Shown: positions 50,791 through 63,191, counted from the stretch's first letter. The stretch: DNA of 64,000 nt from an uncultured Desulfobulbaceae bacterium (GCA_947259115.1 CAMYKS010000021.1:40550-104549); one strand, 5' to 3'. Notes: generated from the letters alone by a model not told the origin. Made by a program: numbers and translations.

Positions 50791-51816
50791 ATGTCTCATT
50801 TCCAAGCAGCCGAAAACCTGAACAGCAACCTCTATCAGGTGCCGTCCCTGGAGCTATTTAAAAATAATCTTAGCAACCACGGCATAGATTTTACCCGGGG
50901 AGAATGCACCACTCTGCAGGTCAATGTAGGTTTGCTATGCAACCAGAGCTGCAAACACTGCCACCTTGATGCCGGTCCTTCCCGCAAGGAAATCATGAAT
51001 GAAAAAACCGTTGCTGATGTCATAAAACTGGCAGGCAGACTCAGGTTTAATACCATTGATATCACCGGTGGGGCACCGGAAATGAACCCACACATCGAGA
51101 CACTGGTAAGTGAACTTGCACCTCTGACCAATACCCTTATACTGCGGTCGAACCTGACTGCCATTGCGACGAAAAAACTAAAAAACCTTTTTGAGCTTTT
51201 AGCCGATAACAGGGTTATTATAGTAGCGTCACTGCCCTCCTTGAATGAAGCCCAAGCAGAAGCCCAGCGGGGGAGAAACTCTTTTGCAACCTCTATTGCA
51301 ACGCTCAAAAAGCTCAACATACTTGGCTATGGCCGCCATGATTCCGGCTTGGAACTGAACCTGGTGAGCAACCCCACCGGGGCGTTTTTGCCTTCACCCC
51401 AAGATCAGGTTCAAAGACGTTTCCGCCAGATGCTTGCCCGGAAATGGGGTATAACGTTTAACAATCTCTACACCTTTGCCAATGTACCCCTTGGCAGGTT
51501 TCTTGTCTGGCTGGAAAATACCGGCAACCTGGAAAATTATATGCTTAAACTGGCAGCGCAATTTAATCCCTGCACCCTGGATAACGTAATGTGCCGTTCG
51601 CTAATATCCGTGTCCTGGGAAGGTTATCTCTTTGACTGTGACTTTAACCAATCTCTTCAGCTCTATATGGATGGCAGGAAAAAACATATCTCAGAGCTGC
51701 ACGACCTGCCGGGTCCAGGTGATAGCATCACTGTATCCGAGCACTGTTATACCTGTACTGCCGGGTCAGGCTTCACCTGAGGCGGTTCTATCGGAGCCTG
51801 GGGTCCAGGCCGCTAG
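50791..51816 (+). CDS. arsS: ArsS-like radical SAM selenoprotein, extended through in-frame TGA (Sec) at 51778-51780 to TAG at 51814-51816
   Basis: CNQSCKHC radical SAM motif; HCYTCTAGSGFT-U-GGSIGAWGPGR C-terminus; hairpin just 3' of TGA. Confidence 0.8.
51778..51813 (+). promoter_or_regulatory. Putative bacterial SECIS element
   Basis: TGA followed after 15 nt by the perfect stem GCCTGG(51796-51801)-GGT-CCAGGC(51805-51810), with a possible outer GCG/CGC extension. Confidence 0.65.
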
Positions 51817-51947
51817 CCTCTAATATTTTTCCGATTTCAAAAACTTGACTTCAAAACAGTTATGATCAAGCATCAAAATGGGTGGTGGCTGAAAAAGGCT
51901 GATCCGTATTATTCATGACAGGTAAATAATGAACGCCAAGCAAAGGG

Positions 51948-52556
51948 CTACAGATCTTTAATGGCCTCACTGATGGGCTGGCCGTTCGGAGCTGTCGCGT
52001 TTGGATTCACTTTTATCAATTCTTCCCAGGCCTGCACCGCACCCTCCCTGTCATTCATATCATAACGCAGGACAATACCCTTATTGAAACGTGACTGTTG
52101 ATGACCGGGGTCAACCGCGATTGCCCTGTCAAATGCCCCCACAGCTTTCTCCGGCTGCCCGTTGCGGCGGTACATGACGCCAAGGTCTGTCAGGACATTG
52201 GCGTTATTGGGGCTGAGTGCTAAGGATTTTTCGTAGGCGTTTATGGACTTGGCAAAGTTGCCGGTATCAAAATAGACATTGCCCAACTGCGTCCAGGCAT
52301 CGATATTTGAAGGGTTGACGGCCACCTCCTGCTCCAGGCGCAGGATATTTCTTGCCTGCTCGTTGGAAAGGCCGGGCTGTTGCTGTTGCGTTGACTGCGG
52401 TGGAGCAGATGCGGTCTGCACGCCTCTTGTCGGGCCGGACTGCAAGGCGCTGTAAAATATCCCACCCAAGAACCCCACAACCAGGGCAATAAGGGCAACA
52501 ATCAGCATGATTTCCTTTTTTACATAGTTACCTTGCGGACTTTTCTGCTTAACCAT
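51948..52556 (-). CDS. TPR-repeat protein with N-terminal TM anchor
   Basis: NIDAWTQLGNVYFDTGNFAKSINAYEKSLALSPNNANVLTDLGVMYRRNGQPEKAVGAFDRAI. Confidence 0.88.
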   Translation of the reverse strand: MVKQKSPQGNYVKKEIMLIVALIALVVGFLGGIFYSALQSGPTRGVQTASAPPQSTQQQQPGLSNEQARNILRLEQEVAVNPSNIDAWTQLGNVYFDTGNFAKSINAYEKSLALSPNNANVLTDLGVMYRRNGQPEKAVGAFDRAIAVDPGHQQSRFNKGIVLRYDMNDREGAVQAWEELIKVNPNATAPNGQPISEAIKDL

Positions 52557-53064
52557 AACTCCTCCGATTATAAAAAATGTTTATTTTTAACAATGCAAAC
52601 CTGGTGTATTGGCTCAAAGTTCAGGGTTGAATTTTCCTTATGCGAATAGCAAGGCCTAGAACTGATTCTATCCAATCAGCCCCTGAGTGATGTATAATGC
52701 ATCTGAGCAGTTTTAAACAAACTGATAATACATAAATTTCCATCAGACAAGTGAGAGAGGCTTCCTGCCCCACATTTTTCACGAGCTGAGATGCCGGATA
52801 GACAAAGTGTAAGCCGGGACACTAGCCATGGAAAAAACTCCTTCAGATTACCCCGGAATTCAACATCATGAATAAAAAAAAACAATCTGGAAAAATAATA
52901 TTCATTAACGAATAATAAAAGACAATCGCATTTACTCATAGAATTTTATCAGTCGAATTTTGCAAAGAAGAACCTTGACAAATAAAGTAGCAGCGAATAT
53001 GAAATAACAACTCAAAAAAGTGAATTGCCATTCATTTTGATATTAAACGCGCAAGGAGGAAGCA

Positions 53065-53460
53065 ATGAACAAGAACTATCTGATAATAGTGCCATTATTG
53101 GCCTTCGTTAGCATACTATGTAATGCAAGCGGAGCGTCCCTGGCAGCAACTGATGCAGGTCCTGAAACCATGAAGCTGGAGGCTCCTGCAGGCAAGAAAC
53201 CATCCAAATTCCCTCATAAAACCCATCAGGAAAGTTTTGCATGCAAAGATTGCCACCATGCCAAGACCGGCGGCGGCGTAAAATCTCCCTATGTGGAAGG
53301 TATGGAAGTCAAGAAGTGTGTTACCTGCCACAATAAGGACGATATGAGCAATCCGCAGCTAAACAGCTTCAAACTTGCTGCCCACGGGCTCTGCAAAGAA
53401 TGCCACAAACAGAACAAAGACTCGGCACCAACAAAATGTTCCGGTTGCCATATTAAGTAG
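53065..53460 (+). CDS. Tetraheme cytochrome c3 (class III)
   Basis: Signal peptide; FPHKTHQ; CKDCHH, CVTCH, CKECH, CSGCH. Confidence 0.93.
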   Translation: MNKNYLIIVPLLAFVSILCNASGASLAATDAGPETMKLEAPAGKKPSKFPHKTHQESFACKDCHHAKTGGGVKSPYVEGMEVKKCVTCHNKDDMSNPQLNSFKLAAHGLCKECHKQNKDSAPTKCSGCHIK

Positions 53461-53490
53461 CAAAACTATTATCCTGTAGCCTGTTTGCCC

Positions 53491-53521
53491 CAAAAATCCG
53501 CCTTTTGCAGGCGGTTTTTTG
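53491..53521 (+). terminator. Rho-independent terminator
   Basis: CCGCCTTTTGCAGGCGGTTTTTT. Confidence 0.85.
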
Positions 53522-53545
53522 TTGCCGGGATATATCGCTACTTTC

Positions 53546-55636
53546 TTATTTAACTGCCGACTGCATCTTGGAAAAATCTCCCACTCCGAGAAACAGCCTT
53601 GAGATGGCGCTCAACAGGTTAAGCCTGTTTTTCTGCAAGGATTCATCTTCCGTCATGACCATAACCTCATCAAAAAAGTCATCCACGGGTTCTTTCATGC
53701 GCAGGATCACTTCCAAGGCTTTACCGTACTCCTTAGCCTGCAGGAAAGGCTTTGCCGTATTCTGCACGGTTGCTAATGCTTCATAAAGATTGCGTTCAGC
53801 ATCTTCCTGCAGAAGTTCCCTGACTATTTCCGTCTCGTGGTGCCCTTTAATGATATTCATAACACGCTTGAATGAAGCTGCCAGAACTGTAAAAGCTGCC
53901 TGCTCACGTATTGCCGCCAGTGCATCTATCCTGGCCCGGCAATCAACGGGATCATCAAAGGAAACAGACGTTACCGCCTCAACAGCAGAGGCGGGAATTC
54001 CCCGTCCACTTAGATCGTTGACAAACCTGCCCTTTATAAAATCAATAATCATCCTCTGCGCAGCTGTTTTCTCCCCAGTCAGTTTATCGTCATAAAGCTC
54101 TATAGCTGCAGCAACTGCTTCTGAGAGTGACAATGTAAAGCCGTGCCCTTCAATAATGTGCAGGAGCCCAAGGGCCAGCCTTCTGAGACCAAAGGGATCG
54201 GTAGTGCCAGTGGGCACCTGGCCTATGCCGAAACACCCTGCAATGGTATCAAGACGGTCTGCCATACCGGTCAAGGCGCCTGGTATTTCCGTTGGCAGAT
54301 CTCCTCCCGCCCTTACCGGCAAATAATGTTCGAGTATTGCTGTTGCCACCTCGGGGGATTCATTATCCAACAGGGCATAATCCCTGCCCATCACCCCCTG
54401 CAGGGAGGGGAATTCATTCACCATGGCAGTGAGCAGGTCTGCTTTCGCCAGGGTCGCAGCCCGCTCGGCCATGTCTTTATACTCCGGCGCAAGTTCCTGC
54501 GCCAGGATAGAGGCCAGCTTGGCAACCCTTTTCGTTTTCTCAAGCATAGTGCCTAGTTTTGCCTGAAATATAAGTCCGGAAAGATCATTGACCCGGTCCG
54601 CAAGCTTTCTGTTCCTATCATCCTTGAAGAAGAAAAAAGCGTCCTCAAGACGAGCCCGCAATACCCGCTGGTGCCCTTCGGCAGCAAGCTTGGCATCAGT
54701 GACACGGGTGTTGTTAACCGCCACAAAATTAGCTAAAAGCCTACCCTCCGCATCTGTGACACAAAAATACTTCTGATGTTCCCGCATGGCAGTGATAAGA
54801 ACATCGTCCGGAAGTTCCAAGAAACGCTCTTCAAAGGTACCGCAGACCCCGTGGGGATATTCCACCAGGTTGGTCACCGTATCAACAAGCACTTCATCCT
54901 GCAGTATCCCGCCCCCCCCAACTCCCCTTCTCTCCGCAGCAGCCCGCTTAATTTCATCAATTACTCTTTGGCGTCGCTCTTGCAGGTCAACCAGCACATG
55001 GTTTTGCCTCAGGACATCGACATACTGGGTATAATCCGTCACCTCTATGGCAGGGGCAGGTGACATGAACCGGTGCCCTCTTGTCGTCGTACCGCTTGTT
55101 ATACCCCCTACCTGAAGATCTATCTTCTTACCCCCGAAAAGTGCCAGCAGCCAATGAATCGGTCGGGCAAACGAGGTCTCCCCTCCACCCCAGCGCATTG
55201 ATTTCGGAAAGGGCAACCTCTCGATAAGCCCCTGCAGGATTTCCGGCAGGAGGTTTTCCGTCTTTGCACCCTTTCTTTGTCTGATGAGCTGGACGTACTC
55301 ACCCTTTGGCGTGTTGACAATCTTCAAGTCTTCAACTGCAGCACCTTTGGAGCGGGCAAAGCCAATCGCAGCCTTGGTCGGGTTGTTGTCAGCATCAAAA
55401 GCAGCTTTTTTGGCAGGCCCCAGGAACTCCTCTTCACGGTCGGGTTGCTGCATAACCAGACCTTTAACACAAATGGTAAGGCGCCTCGGAGTAGCGGCCG
55501 TACAAATCATTTCATAGGGCAAATCCTGCGCCTCCAGCTTTGCAGCCATGGCCTTTTGCATGTTCTCCAGGGCGGGGACGATGAATCCGGCTGGAATTTC
55601 TTCAGAGCCAATTTCAAGGAGTAACTCGTTCTGCAT
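53546..55636 (-). CDS. glyS: Glycyl-tRNA synthetase beta subunit
   Basis: LLLEIGSEEIPAGFIVPALENMQ; SMRWGGGETSFARPIHWLLALFGG; DRLDTIAGCFGIGQVPTGTTDPFGLRR. Confidence 0.97.
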   Translation of the reverse strand: MQNELLLEIGSEEIPAGFIVPALENMQKAMAAKLEAQDLPYEMICTAATPRRLTICVKGLVMQQPDREEEFLGPAKKAAFDADNNPTKAAIGFARSKGAAVEDLKIVNTPKGEYVQLIRQRKGAKTENLLPEILQGLIERLPFPKSMRWGGGETSFARPIHWLLALFGGKKIDLQVGGITSGTTTRGHRFMSPAPAIEVTDYTQYVDVLRQNHVLVDLQERRQRVIDEIKRAAAERRGVGGGGILQDEVLVDTVTNLVEYPHGVCGTFEERFLELPDDVLITAMREHQKYFCVTDAEGRLLANFVAVNNTRVTDAKLAAEGHQRVLRARLEDAFFFFKDDRNRKLADRVNDLSGLIFQAKLGTMLEKTKRVAKLASILAQELAPEYKDMAERAATLAKADLLTAMVNEFPSLQGVMGRDYALLDNESPEVATAILEHYLPVRAGGDLPTEIPGALTGMADRLDTIAGCFGIGQVPTGTTDPFGLRRLALGLLHIIEGHGFTLSLSEAVAAAIELYDDKLTGEKTAAQRMIIDFIKGRFVNDLSGRGIPASAVEAVTSVSFDDPVDCRARIDALAAIREQAAFTVLAASFKRVMNIIKGHHETEIVRELLQEDAERNLYEALATVQNTAKPFLQAKEYGKALEVILRMKEPVDDFFDEVMVMTEDESLQKNRLNLLSAISRLFLGVGDFSKMQSAVK

Positions 55637-55707
55637 AGTCTCTTTTCAGTTTTATTATTAGATAGTTGTGATTTTTAAATTTACCCGCTGACAGATATGC
55701 CCAAAGT

Positions 55708-56493
55708 TCAGCCAGTGGCTGCCTGTTCCTGCGGCCCGTCCAGAATGGCAAAAGTCTTATAGCCTTCAGACAGGTTTTCTACTGTTACGGAAAAAATAAG
55801 GATATCATTATTGGCGGAAAACTTACTTCCCAGGGCTTTGGCAATTTTCTCCACCGATAATATTGTTTCCTGCGGCAAATGATCCGTTGCGGGTAAACTT
55901 TTACTGTCTTCCCGCCCCTGGATAAAACGGCTCTGTCCGATCACCTCTTCAACCATCTGGATAATATCCTCAATCCAGATAAAATTACGGTATTGAATAC
56001 TTATAACAGCATTACCCCAATGTCCCGGGGAACGCGGCAACCCCTCACCATTACACATGCGCAAAGGCGATGTTATGGGTACACTGATCTGCAGTTCAAG
56101 TTCATAACTTTCATCAAGTACCCCGAGCATTTTACATTGATAACCGCCAATACCGATGGCATTGGCATTGGACATTTTCTGTTTTACAAAATAGGGGAAC
56201 TCAATTTCCAGATGTGCAGACTCTGCATCCAGCCTGGTTTTCATTTCATCCAGGATCAGGCGCAGATTCTTGATGTCAAACTCTCCATGAAACTGATTCA
56301 GGATCTCAATGAAGCGGCTCATATGGGTGCCTTTGAACCGGTGCGGCAGGTTAACGAACATATTGAAATTCGCAACGGTACGCTGCAATTTCTTGGCCTT
56401 GTCCAGCACCATAATCGGGTAGGTGATATCCTTGACCCCCACCTTCTGTATATTTATGCGCCGGTGGTCTCGCTGGCTTTGGATATCCTTCAT
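55708..56493 (-). CDS. folE2: GTP cyclohydrolase FolE2 (type IB)
   Basis: VANFNMFVNLPHRFKGTHMSRFIEIL; LRMCNGEGLPRSPGHWGNAVISIQY. Confidence 0.88.
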   Translation of the reverse strand: MKDIQSQRDHRRINIQKVGVKDITYPIMVLDKAKKLQRTVANFNMFVNLPHRFKGTHMSRFIEILNQFHGEFDIKNLRLILDEMKTRLDAESAHLEIEFPYFVKQKMSNANAIGIGGYQCKMLGVLDESYELELQISVPITSPLRMCNGEGLPRSPGHWGNAVISIQYRNFIWIEDIIQMVEEVIGQSRFIQGREDSKSLPATDHLPQETILSVEKIAKALGSKFSANNDILIFSVTVENLSEGYKTFAILDGPQEQAATG

Positions 56494-56535
56494 GGCAGAG
56501 ATCTGATCAGTATGGATAATAAAAATTGCTTAACA

Positions 56536-56889
56536 TTATTTTGCGAGATAACGGTGGACTGCTTCTTTCAGTTCACTCAGGTCAGAAGATTTAACAATAT
56601 ACTCATCCGAGGCCCAAGCCCCCAGATCCTGCTTATACTCATGGTATGCCGTACTCAGAATAATCGGCAGCTTTGGATTTACTTCCTTCATCTGGCGCAG
56701 AACTTCAATGCCGTTCATATCCGGCATGTTTATATCCAGAATAACCAGGTCGGGAGATATTATCTTGAATTTTTCCAGGGCGTCTGTTCCCCTGAGCGAC
56801 GAATGGACCTCATACCCTTCTTCTTCGAACTCCTCACGGTATAAGAGATGGATGCTTTCCTCGTCATCAACAAGCAGGATTTTCTTCAT
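56536..56889 (-). CDS. Single-domain response regulator
   Basis: MKKILLVDDEESIHLLYREEFEEEGYEV...DLVILDINMPDMNGIEVLRQMK. Confidence 0.92.
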   Translation of the reverse strand: MKKILLVDDEESIHLLYREEFEEEGYEVHSSLRGTDALEKFKIISPDLVILDINMPDMNGIEVLRQMKEVNPKLPIILSTAYHEYKQDLGAWASDEYIVKSSDLSELKEAVHRYLAK

Positions 56890-57023
56890 TATTTGCCTCA
56901 GCGCAATAGTATTAAATACCACTTGTAGCGGCCCCTTCAGTATAACTTCAGGCCCGCACAATTCTTATTTAAGATCTACTAAAAATTATATCAAACAGCA
57001 AATATCCTGGGATCCGATCAGTA

Positions 57024-58028
57024 TTATTTAGCAAAGGCCTCTCTTATATAAACTGCAGCATCTTCCGGAGGCATGGGGTTGATATAGAATCCGGAGCCCC
57101 ATTCAAAGCCTGCTGTTGTAGTCAACTTCGGACGTATCTCGAAATGCCAGTGAAAATATTCCAGCGGCTCGGAATGCAGCGGTGCTCCATGAAGCACGAA
57201 GTTGAAAGGAGCATTCGGAATACAGGCATCCAATCGCTTCATGGTTTCTGAAAATATTTCCGCCAGTGCGGCAAATGCAAAATCGCTTGTATGTATATAT
57301 GAAGAGGAATGTTTTTTGGGAAGAATCCACATCTCGAACGGTGAACGGGGAGCAAAGGGCATGAGGGTGATAAAATGTTCATTTTCGCATACCACCCGGA
57401 TTTTTTCACGCTGTTCCTGGCGGATAATATCGCAAAAAATACAGCGTTCCTTGTACTTAAAATAGTTAAGACTGCCGTCCAGTTCAGAGACGATCATGCG
57501 GGGCAGAATCGGCAAAGCCACTAACTGTGAATGGGAGTGCTCAAGGGAGGCACCGGCAAGTTTGCCGCTGTTTTTAAAGACCATTACATATTTGAAGCGG
57601 GGATCACGACCCAGATCCACCAATCGATCCCGGAAGGCCCAGAAAACATCGATCAGGCGCTCAGGAGACAGGGTGATAAATGTATCTTCGTGCTTGGGGC
57701 TTTCTATTATTACTTCATGGGCGCCGATGCCGTTCATTTTATCGTAGATCCCAACTCCTTCTTTGTTGAGACCTCCTTCTATGACCAGCGCGGGATATTT
57801 ATTCGGCACCACCCTGAGTTCCCAACCCGGGGAATTAGGTGGTTGGGACGGGTTACGACCGTAGGCGAGGACTTCTGCCGGAGTGGTATTTTCATTGCCA
57901 GGACAGAGAGGACAAAAACCTCCCTTGACTATCTGTTCCTGAACAACAAAATCTGTGGGACGTCGGCTTCGCTCCTTGGCAATGATTATCCAGCGGCCGA
58001 GGATTGGATCCTTACGTAGCTCTGGCAT
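57024..58028 (-). CDS. galT: Galactose-1-phosphate uridylyltransferase
   Basis: ELRKDPILGRWIIIAKERSRRP; LEHSHSQLVALPILP; WHFEIRP. Confidence 0.94.
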   Translation of the reverse strand: MPELRKDPILGRWIIIAKERSRRPTDFVVQEQIVKGGFCPLCPGNENTTPAEVLAYGRNPSQPPNSPGWELRVVPNKYPALVIEGGLNKEGVGIYDKMNGIGAHEVIIESPKHEDTFITLSPERLIDVFWAFRDRLVDLGRDPRFKYVMVFKNSGKLAGASLEHSHSQLVALPILPRMIVSELDGSLNYFKYKERCIFCDIIRQEQREKIRVVCENEHFITLMPFAPRSPFEMWILPKKHSSSYIHTSDFAFAALAEIFSETMKRLDACIPNAPFNFVLHGAPLHSEPLEYFHWHFEIRPKLTTTAGFEWGSGFYINPMPPEDAAVYIREAFAK

Positions 58029-58034
58029 GTTATT

Positions 58035-58400
58035 TTAGGGTTGGGCATGTTCTTTTTCGTGCTGTTCCTGCGCGGTTTTACATTTAACACACAGTGTAGT
58101 AACCGGCCTGGCCTCGAGGCGCTTGATGGAAATATCCTCGTCACAGCTTTCACAAATTCCGTAAGTTCCGTTATCCAAGCGTTCAAGGGCCTCCTTGATC
58201 TTGGCAAGCAGCTTTCTTTCACGATCACGGATGCGCAGTTCAAAATTGCGATTCGATTCTGCCGTGGCCCTGTCTGCAGGATCGGGATAATTATCACTCT
58301 GGTCAGTCATTTCCAACAGAGTTTTTTCTGCTTCGTTCAATATGTCCTGGCTCATGCCTTCGAGCTTTTCCTTGAAATGTGCCTGATTTTTTTTGTCCAT
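58035..58400 (-). CDS. DksA/TraR-family zinc-finger protein
   Basis: GTYGICESCDEDISIKRLEARPVTTLCVKCK. Confidence 0.92.
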   Translation of the reverse strand: MDKKNQAHFKEKLEGMSQDILNEAEKTLLEMTDQSDNYPDPADRATAESNRNFELRIRDRERKLLAKIKEALERLDNGTYGICESCDEDISIKRLEARPVTTLCVKCKTAQEQHEKEHAQP

Positions 58401-58677
58401 AATTTCTACTCCAGATGTGTCCTAAAAAGATTCTCTAAATATCATCTTTTTGCTGCAAACTTTTCCAAAAAACAGAACTCTTGTTCCTTTCTCTCAGATG
58501 GTGCAAACATATGCCAATTTGCCACCACTATTATGAAGGAGTCGAATATTATTGATTTGGCTGTCTTTGTCAATAGCTTTACACATATCATCCACTTATT
58601 GAAGATACTCTTAATACAGCAACAAAGCCTTTATCTCAGCGCCAGTCTTGCCTGCAGATGGTATCGTAAAAAAAAAC

Positions 58678-59796
58678 TTATTTCGCCTTGCGGCCAAGAT
58701 GTAATAATTTCTTAAGAAGTCCCTCTTCACTGCCCTTTTCTTTTTTTCTTTCCAATTCACCAAACTCCTGCAGGAGTTCCTTCTGCCTTTTAGTCAATTT
58801 ATTGGGAGTTACTGTCTTTACCTCTACGATCATATCACCACGGCCATGACCTCTTAAGTGCGGCACCCCTTCATTTTTCAGGGTAAATCTCTCTCCGGTC
58901 TGTGTTGCTTTGGGAATCTTCAGTTTCCTTGTCCCATGGATAGTCGGAACTTCCAGGTTGCAGCCCAGGGCCGCCTGATCAAAACCCAAAGGATACTGGC
59001 AATAGATCAAGTCTCCTTCACGATGAAAAAATTCGTGGGGATCAACATATATAATAACATAAAGGTCGCCGGCCGGCCCTCCTTTACGCCCACCCTCACC
59101 AGTATCCCGCAAGCGCATCTTGGCACCGGTATCAACTCCGGCAGGTATTTTCAGTGAGACCTTTTTTTTACTTTTAACCAGTCCGAGACCATCGCAGTCA
59201 ACACACGGATCTTCAATTATTTCTCCTTCACCGCGGCACTGTGGGCAGGTGGTGCTCATTCTGAAAAATCCCTGGGCCCTGACCACCTGGCCCCTGCCCT
59301 GGCAAGCTGAACAGGTAACCGGCTTGTGACCGGGGCGCAGGCCCGTTCCTTCACAGGTCCAGCAGGTGTCTGGCCTCTCTATCTCAACATCCTTGGATAT
59401 CCCATGCACTGCCTCCATAAATGAGATGGACAGGTCATAGCGCAAATCCGCCCCCCGCATGGGTCCCTGTTTTGAACGCCGCGTCTCGGCTCTGCCAAAA
59501 CCGAAAATATCTCCAAAAATATCCCCAAAGTTGGAAAATATATCCTCGAAGTCGGGGCCCTGATATCCTCTGCTCTTCAGACCCTCATGGCCATAGGTGT
59601 CGTAAATCTGGCGTTTATTGCTGTCACTGAGAATCTCGTAAGCCTCGGTGGACTGCTTGAACTTATCTTCTGCTTCCTTGTCTCCGGGATTGCGGTCCGG
59701 GTGAAACTGCATCGCCAGCTTGCGGTAAGCCTTTTTTATCTCAGCAGCAGAGGCCGACCTGGAAACGCCAAGCACCTCGTAATAGTCTAGCTCCAT
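58678..59796 (-). CDS. dnaJ: Chaperone DnaJ
   Basis: [67 protein letters not shown]. Confidence 0.95.
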   Translation of the reverse strand: MELDYYEVLGVSRSASAAEIKKAYRKLAMQFHPDRNPGDKEAEDKFKQSTEAYEILSDSNKRQIYDTYGHEGLKSRGYQGPDFEDIFSNFGDIFGDIFGFGRAETRRSKQGPMRGADLRYDLSISFMEAVHGISKDVEIERPDTCWTCEGTGLRPGHKPVTCSACQGRGQVVRAQGFFRMSTTCPQCRGEGEIIEDPCVDCDGLGLVKSKKKVSLKIPAGVDTGAKMRLRDTGEGGRKGGPAGDLYVIIYVDPHEFFHREGDLIYCQYPLGFDQAALGCNLEVPTIHGTRKLKIPKATQTGERFTLKNEGVPHLRGHGRGDMIVEVKTVTPNKLTKRQKELLQEFGELERKKEKGSEEGLLKKLLHLGRKAK

Positions 59797-59804
59797 GGTG
59801 GTAT

Positions 59805-60086
59805 TCAAGCTGACTCCTTGACTCTTTGTTTATCTGTATCGTTTACAGCATCATTCGCCGCATCATCAACCTCAAGCTTCGGCAGTTCCAGGATGTTATC
59901 AAATGTAACTGTGCCCGCGGCAATCTCCCGCAGGGCCATGACAACTTCCTTGTTTTTTCTCTGGGGGATCAATAATGGGGCCCCCTGCCGCCTTTGCTTA
60001 ATGCGCTCAACCGCGAGACTAACAAGGCTGAAACGGTTGTCATCACCAATCTTTTCCAAACAGTCTTCGACTGTAATACGCGCCAT
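59805..60086 (-). CDS. rpoZ: RNA polymerase omega subunit
   Basis: [31 protein letters not shown]...[16 protein letters not shown]. Confidence 0.93.
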   Translation of the reverse strand: MARITVEDCLEKIGDDNRFSLVSLAVERIKQRRQGAPLLIPQRKNKEVVMALREIAAGTVTFDNILELPKLEVDDAANDAVNDTDKQRVKESA

Positions 60087-60210
60087 AGGTAAAATCCTCC
60101 TTAAAGTAAATAACAGGCTTAAGGTTCCAGCCCTAAACCTGTTGAATATAATCATTAATAGGAAAATAACAAAGTATTTTTACAAATGAATTGAAGAAAC
60201 AGTTTGCCTT

Positions 60211-61587
<1,377 letters not shown>

Positions 61588-61831
61588 TTATTTTGCGACA
61601 GCAACAATAGTCAAAGGTCTTCCAAAAGTCAATCGGACCTGATTCGATTCCTTACTGATTCTTGACACCCTTTTTGAAATGCCGTAGATTGTGGCTGCAT
61701 TGAAAATCAATTGGGTTGTCTTGCTGAAGAACCTGTTCCGCCCCTGTAGCGAGTTTCCTAAAAAATTTACCATAAGGGATTGGGGCAATTTGTTAAATTC
61801 AATTTTTTTAGTCTGCTGAGAGGTAATTGCA

Positions 61832-62218
61832 TTGTTTGGCATAGGGCTTCCTGAACTTATCCTTATCATGGCCGTGGCCTTGATTGTTGTCGGACCGGAA
61901 AAACTGCCGGAGTTGGCCAAAGCACTTGGCAAGGGTATTGTTGAGCTGAAAAAAGCGGCCTCAAGCCTGAAGGAAAGCTTCGAAGAGGACGATGAAGAAA
62001 AACCGGCCTGGGACCAGCAGGACATGGATCAACACCCAAACAAACTGCTTGAGGCTTACAATAACCTGCCGGAAGATGTCATGCCGGATAAACCGGGACA
62101 GGCGCTTTCTGAAAAAAACGATGTTGATGCAGGGTCAACTGCTGTAACGGAAGAAACCGACAGCACCGCATCTGCAGAAGCAGAAACCAAGAGTGAGGAA
62201 ATAAAGAGTAAAACATGA
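61832..62218 (+). CDS. tatB: Twin-arginine translocase TatA/TatB-type subunit (TTG start)
   Basis: [42 protein letters not shown]; overlaps tatC. Confidence 0.88.
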   Translation: MFGIGLPELILIMAVALIVVGPEKLPELAKALGKGIVELKKAASSLKESFEEDDEEKPAWDQQDMDQHPNKLLEAYNNLPEDVMPDKPGQALSEKNDVDAGSTAVTEETDSTASAEAETKSEEIKSKT

Positions 62219-62964
62219 TCACCTCCTCGGCCCACCTTGAGGAATTGCGCCGCAGGCTGATAGTCTCATTTGGAGCAATATTTCTCTTTGCAGCCCTTTC
62301 ATATATTTTCGCTGAGCAGATTGCCCGCTTCTTCATGACCCCCCTTTTCCTTGCCTCACCGACCCTGGTCAAGCTTGTTTATACCAACCTGACAGAGGCA
62401 TTTATCACTTACCTCAAACTCGCTATCCTCCTTGGTATTATTTTCAGCATCCCTGTCCTGCTCTATGAACTGTGGATGTTTGTGGCGCCGGGCCTGCATG
62501 GCAATGAGAAAAAGACTGTCCTGACCGTAGTTTTCTGGGCCACCCTGCTTTTTGCCGGGGGAGCATGCTTTGCCTTTTTTATTGTCCTGCCCCGGACCCT
62601 GCATTTTTTCATGGGGTTTGCAAATCCCCAGCTCACTGCACTGCCAAAGCTTTCCGGCTACCTTACATTTGTGGCCCGCACTTCCCTTGCCTTTGGTCTA
62701 GCTTTTGAAATCCCTTTTCTGATGGTGGCGGCAGCTAAAATAGGTTGGGTCAAACGCAGTTATTTTTCAACAAAACGCAAATACTTTTATCCGGCGATCC
62801 TGCTGCTCTCTGTTCTTCTTGCTGCAGGTGAACTCATGGCAGCAGTCCTGCTCTGCCTGCCGCTTTTTGCCCTGTATGAAACAGGCATTTTAATCATCAA
62901 GCTCTTTACCAAAAAACCGGTCAATAATGATGTTCAATCAACTGACCTGAACAACAATGAATAA
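62215..62964 (+). CDS. tatC: Twin-arginine translocase TatC
   Basis: [51 protein letters not shown]. Confidence 0.96.
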   Translation: MITSSAHLEELRRRLIVSFGAIFLFAALSYIFAEQIARFFMTPLFLASPTLVKLVYTNLTEAFITYLKLAILLGIIFSIPVLLYELWMFVAPGLHGNEKKTVLTVVFWATLLFAGGACFAFFIVLPRTLHFFMGFANPQLTALPKLSGYLTFVARTSLAFGLAFEIPFLMVAAAKIGWVKRSYFSTKRKYFYPAILLLSVLLAAGELMAAVLLCLPLFALYETGILIIKLFTKKPVNNDVQSTDLNNNE

Positions 62965-62972
62965 AATAAAAA

Positions 62973-63191
62973 ATGGAAGAATACTTTTTTGACTACCGCG
63001 ACGACATCCTGGAGGCGACCCGCGACATCAGGCTACGGCTTAAAGTGGCCAAGTCGGGTCATTGCATCAATTTTGTCTGCAACGAAGACCAGATTTTCAA
63101 GTTCCTGCGTGAGATAACTTTTAATGGTGCTGTAATTACCAGCCAAGAATCCACCGAAGAAGGTGTATATATAATCCTGCAGAAAAGCTGA
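62973..63191 (+). CDS. Small conserved protein (DUF4911-like)
   Basis: 72 aa, MEEYFFDYRDDILEATRDIRLRLKVAKSGHCINFVCNEDQIFKFLREITFNG; follows tatC. Confidence 0.55.
   Translation: MEEYFFDYRDDILEATRDIRLRLKVAKSGHCINFVCNEDQIFKFLREITFNGAVITSQESTEEGVYIILQKS

Noticed and set aside
55993-56844. 283-aa plus-strand ORF
   Set aside because: Antisense to folE2 and the response regulator; both sense genes have clear family motifs.
58041-58715. 224-aa plus-strand ORF
   Set aside because: Antisense to the dksA-like gene and extends into AT-rich non-coding DNA.
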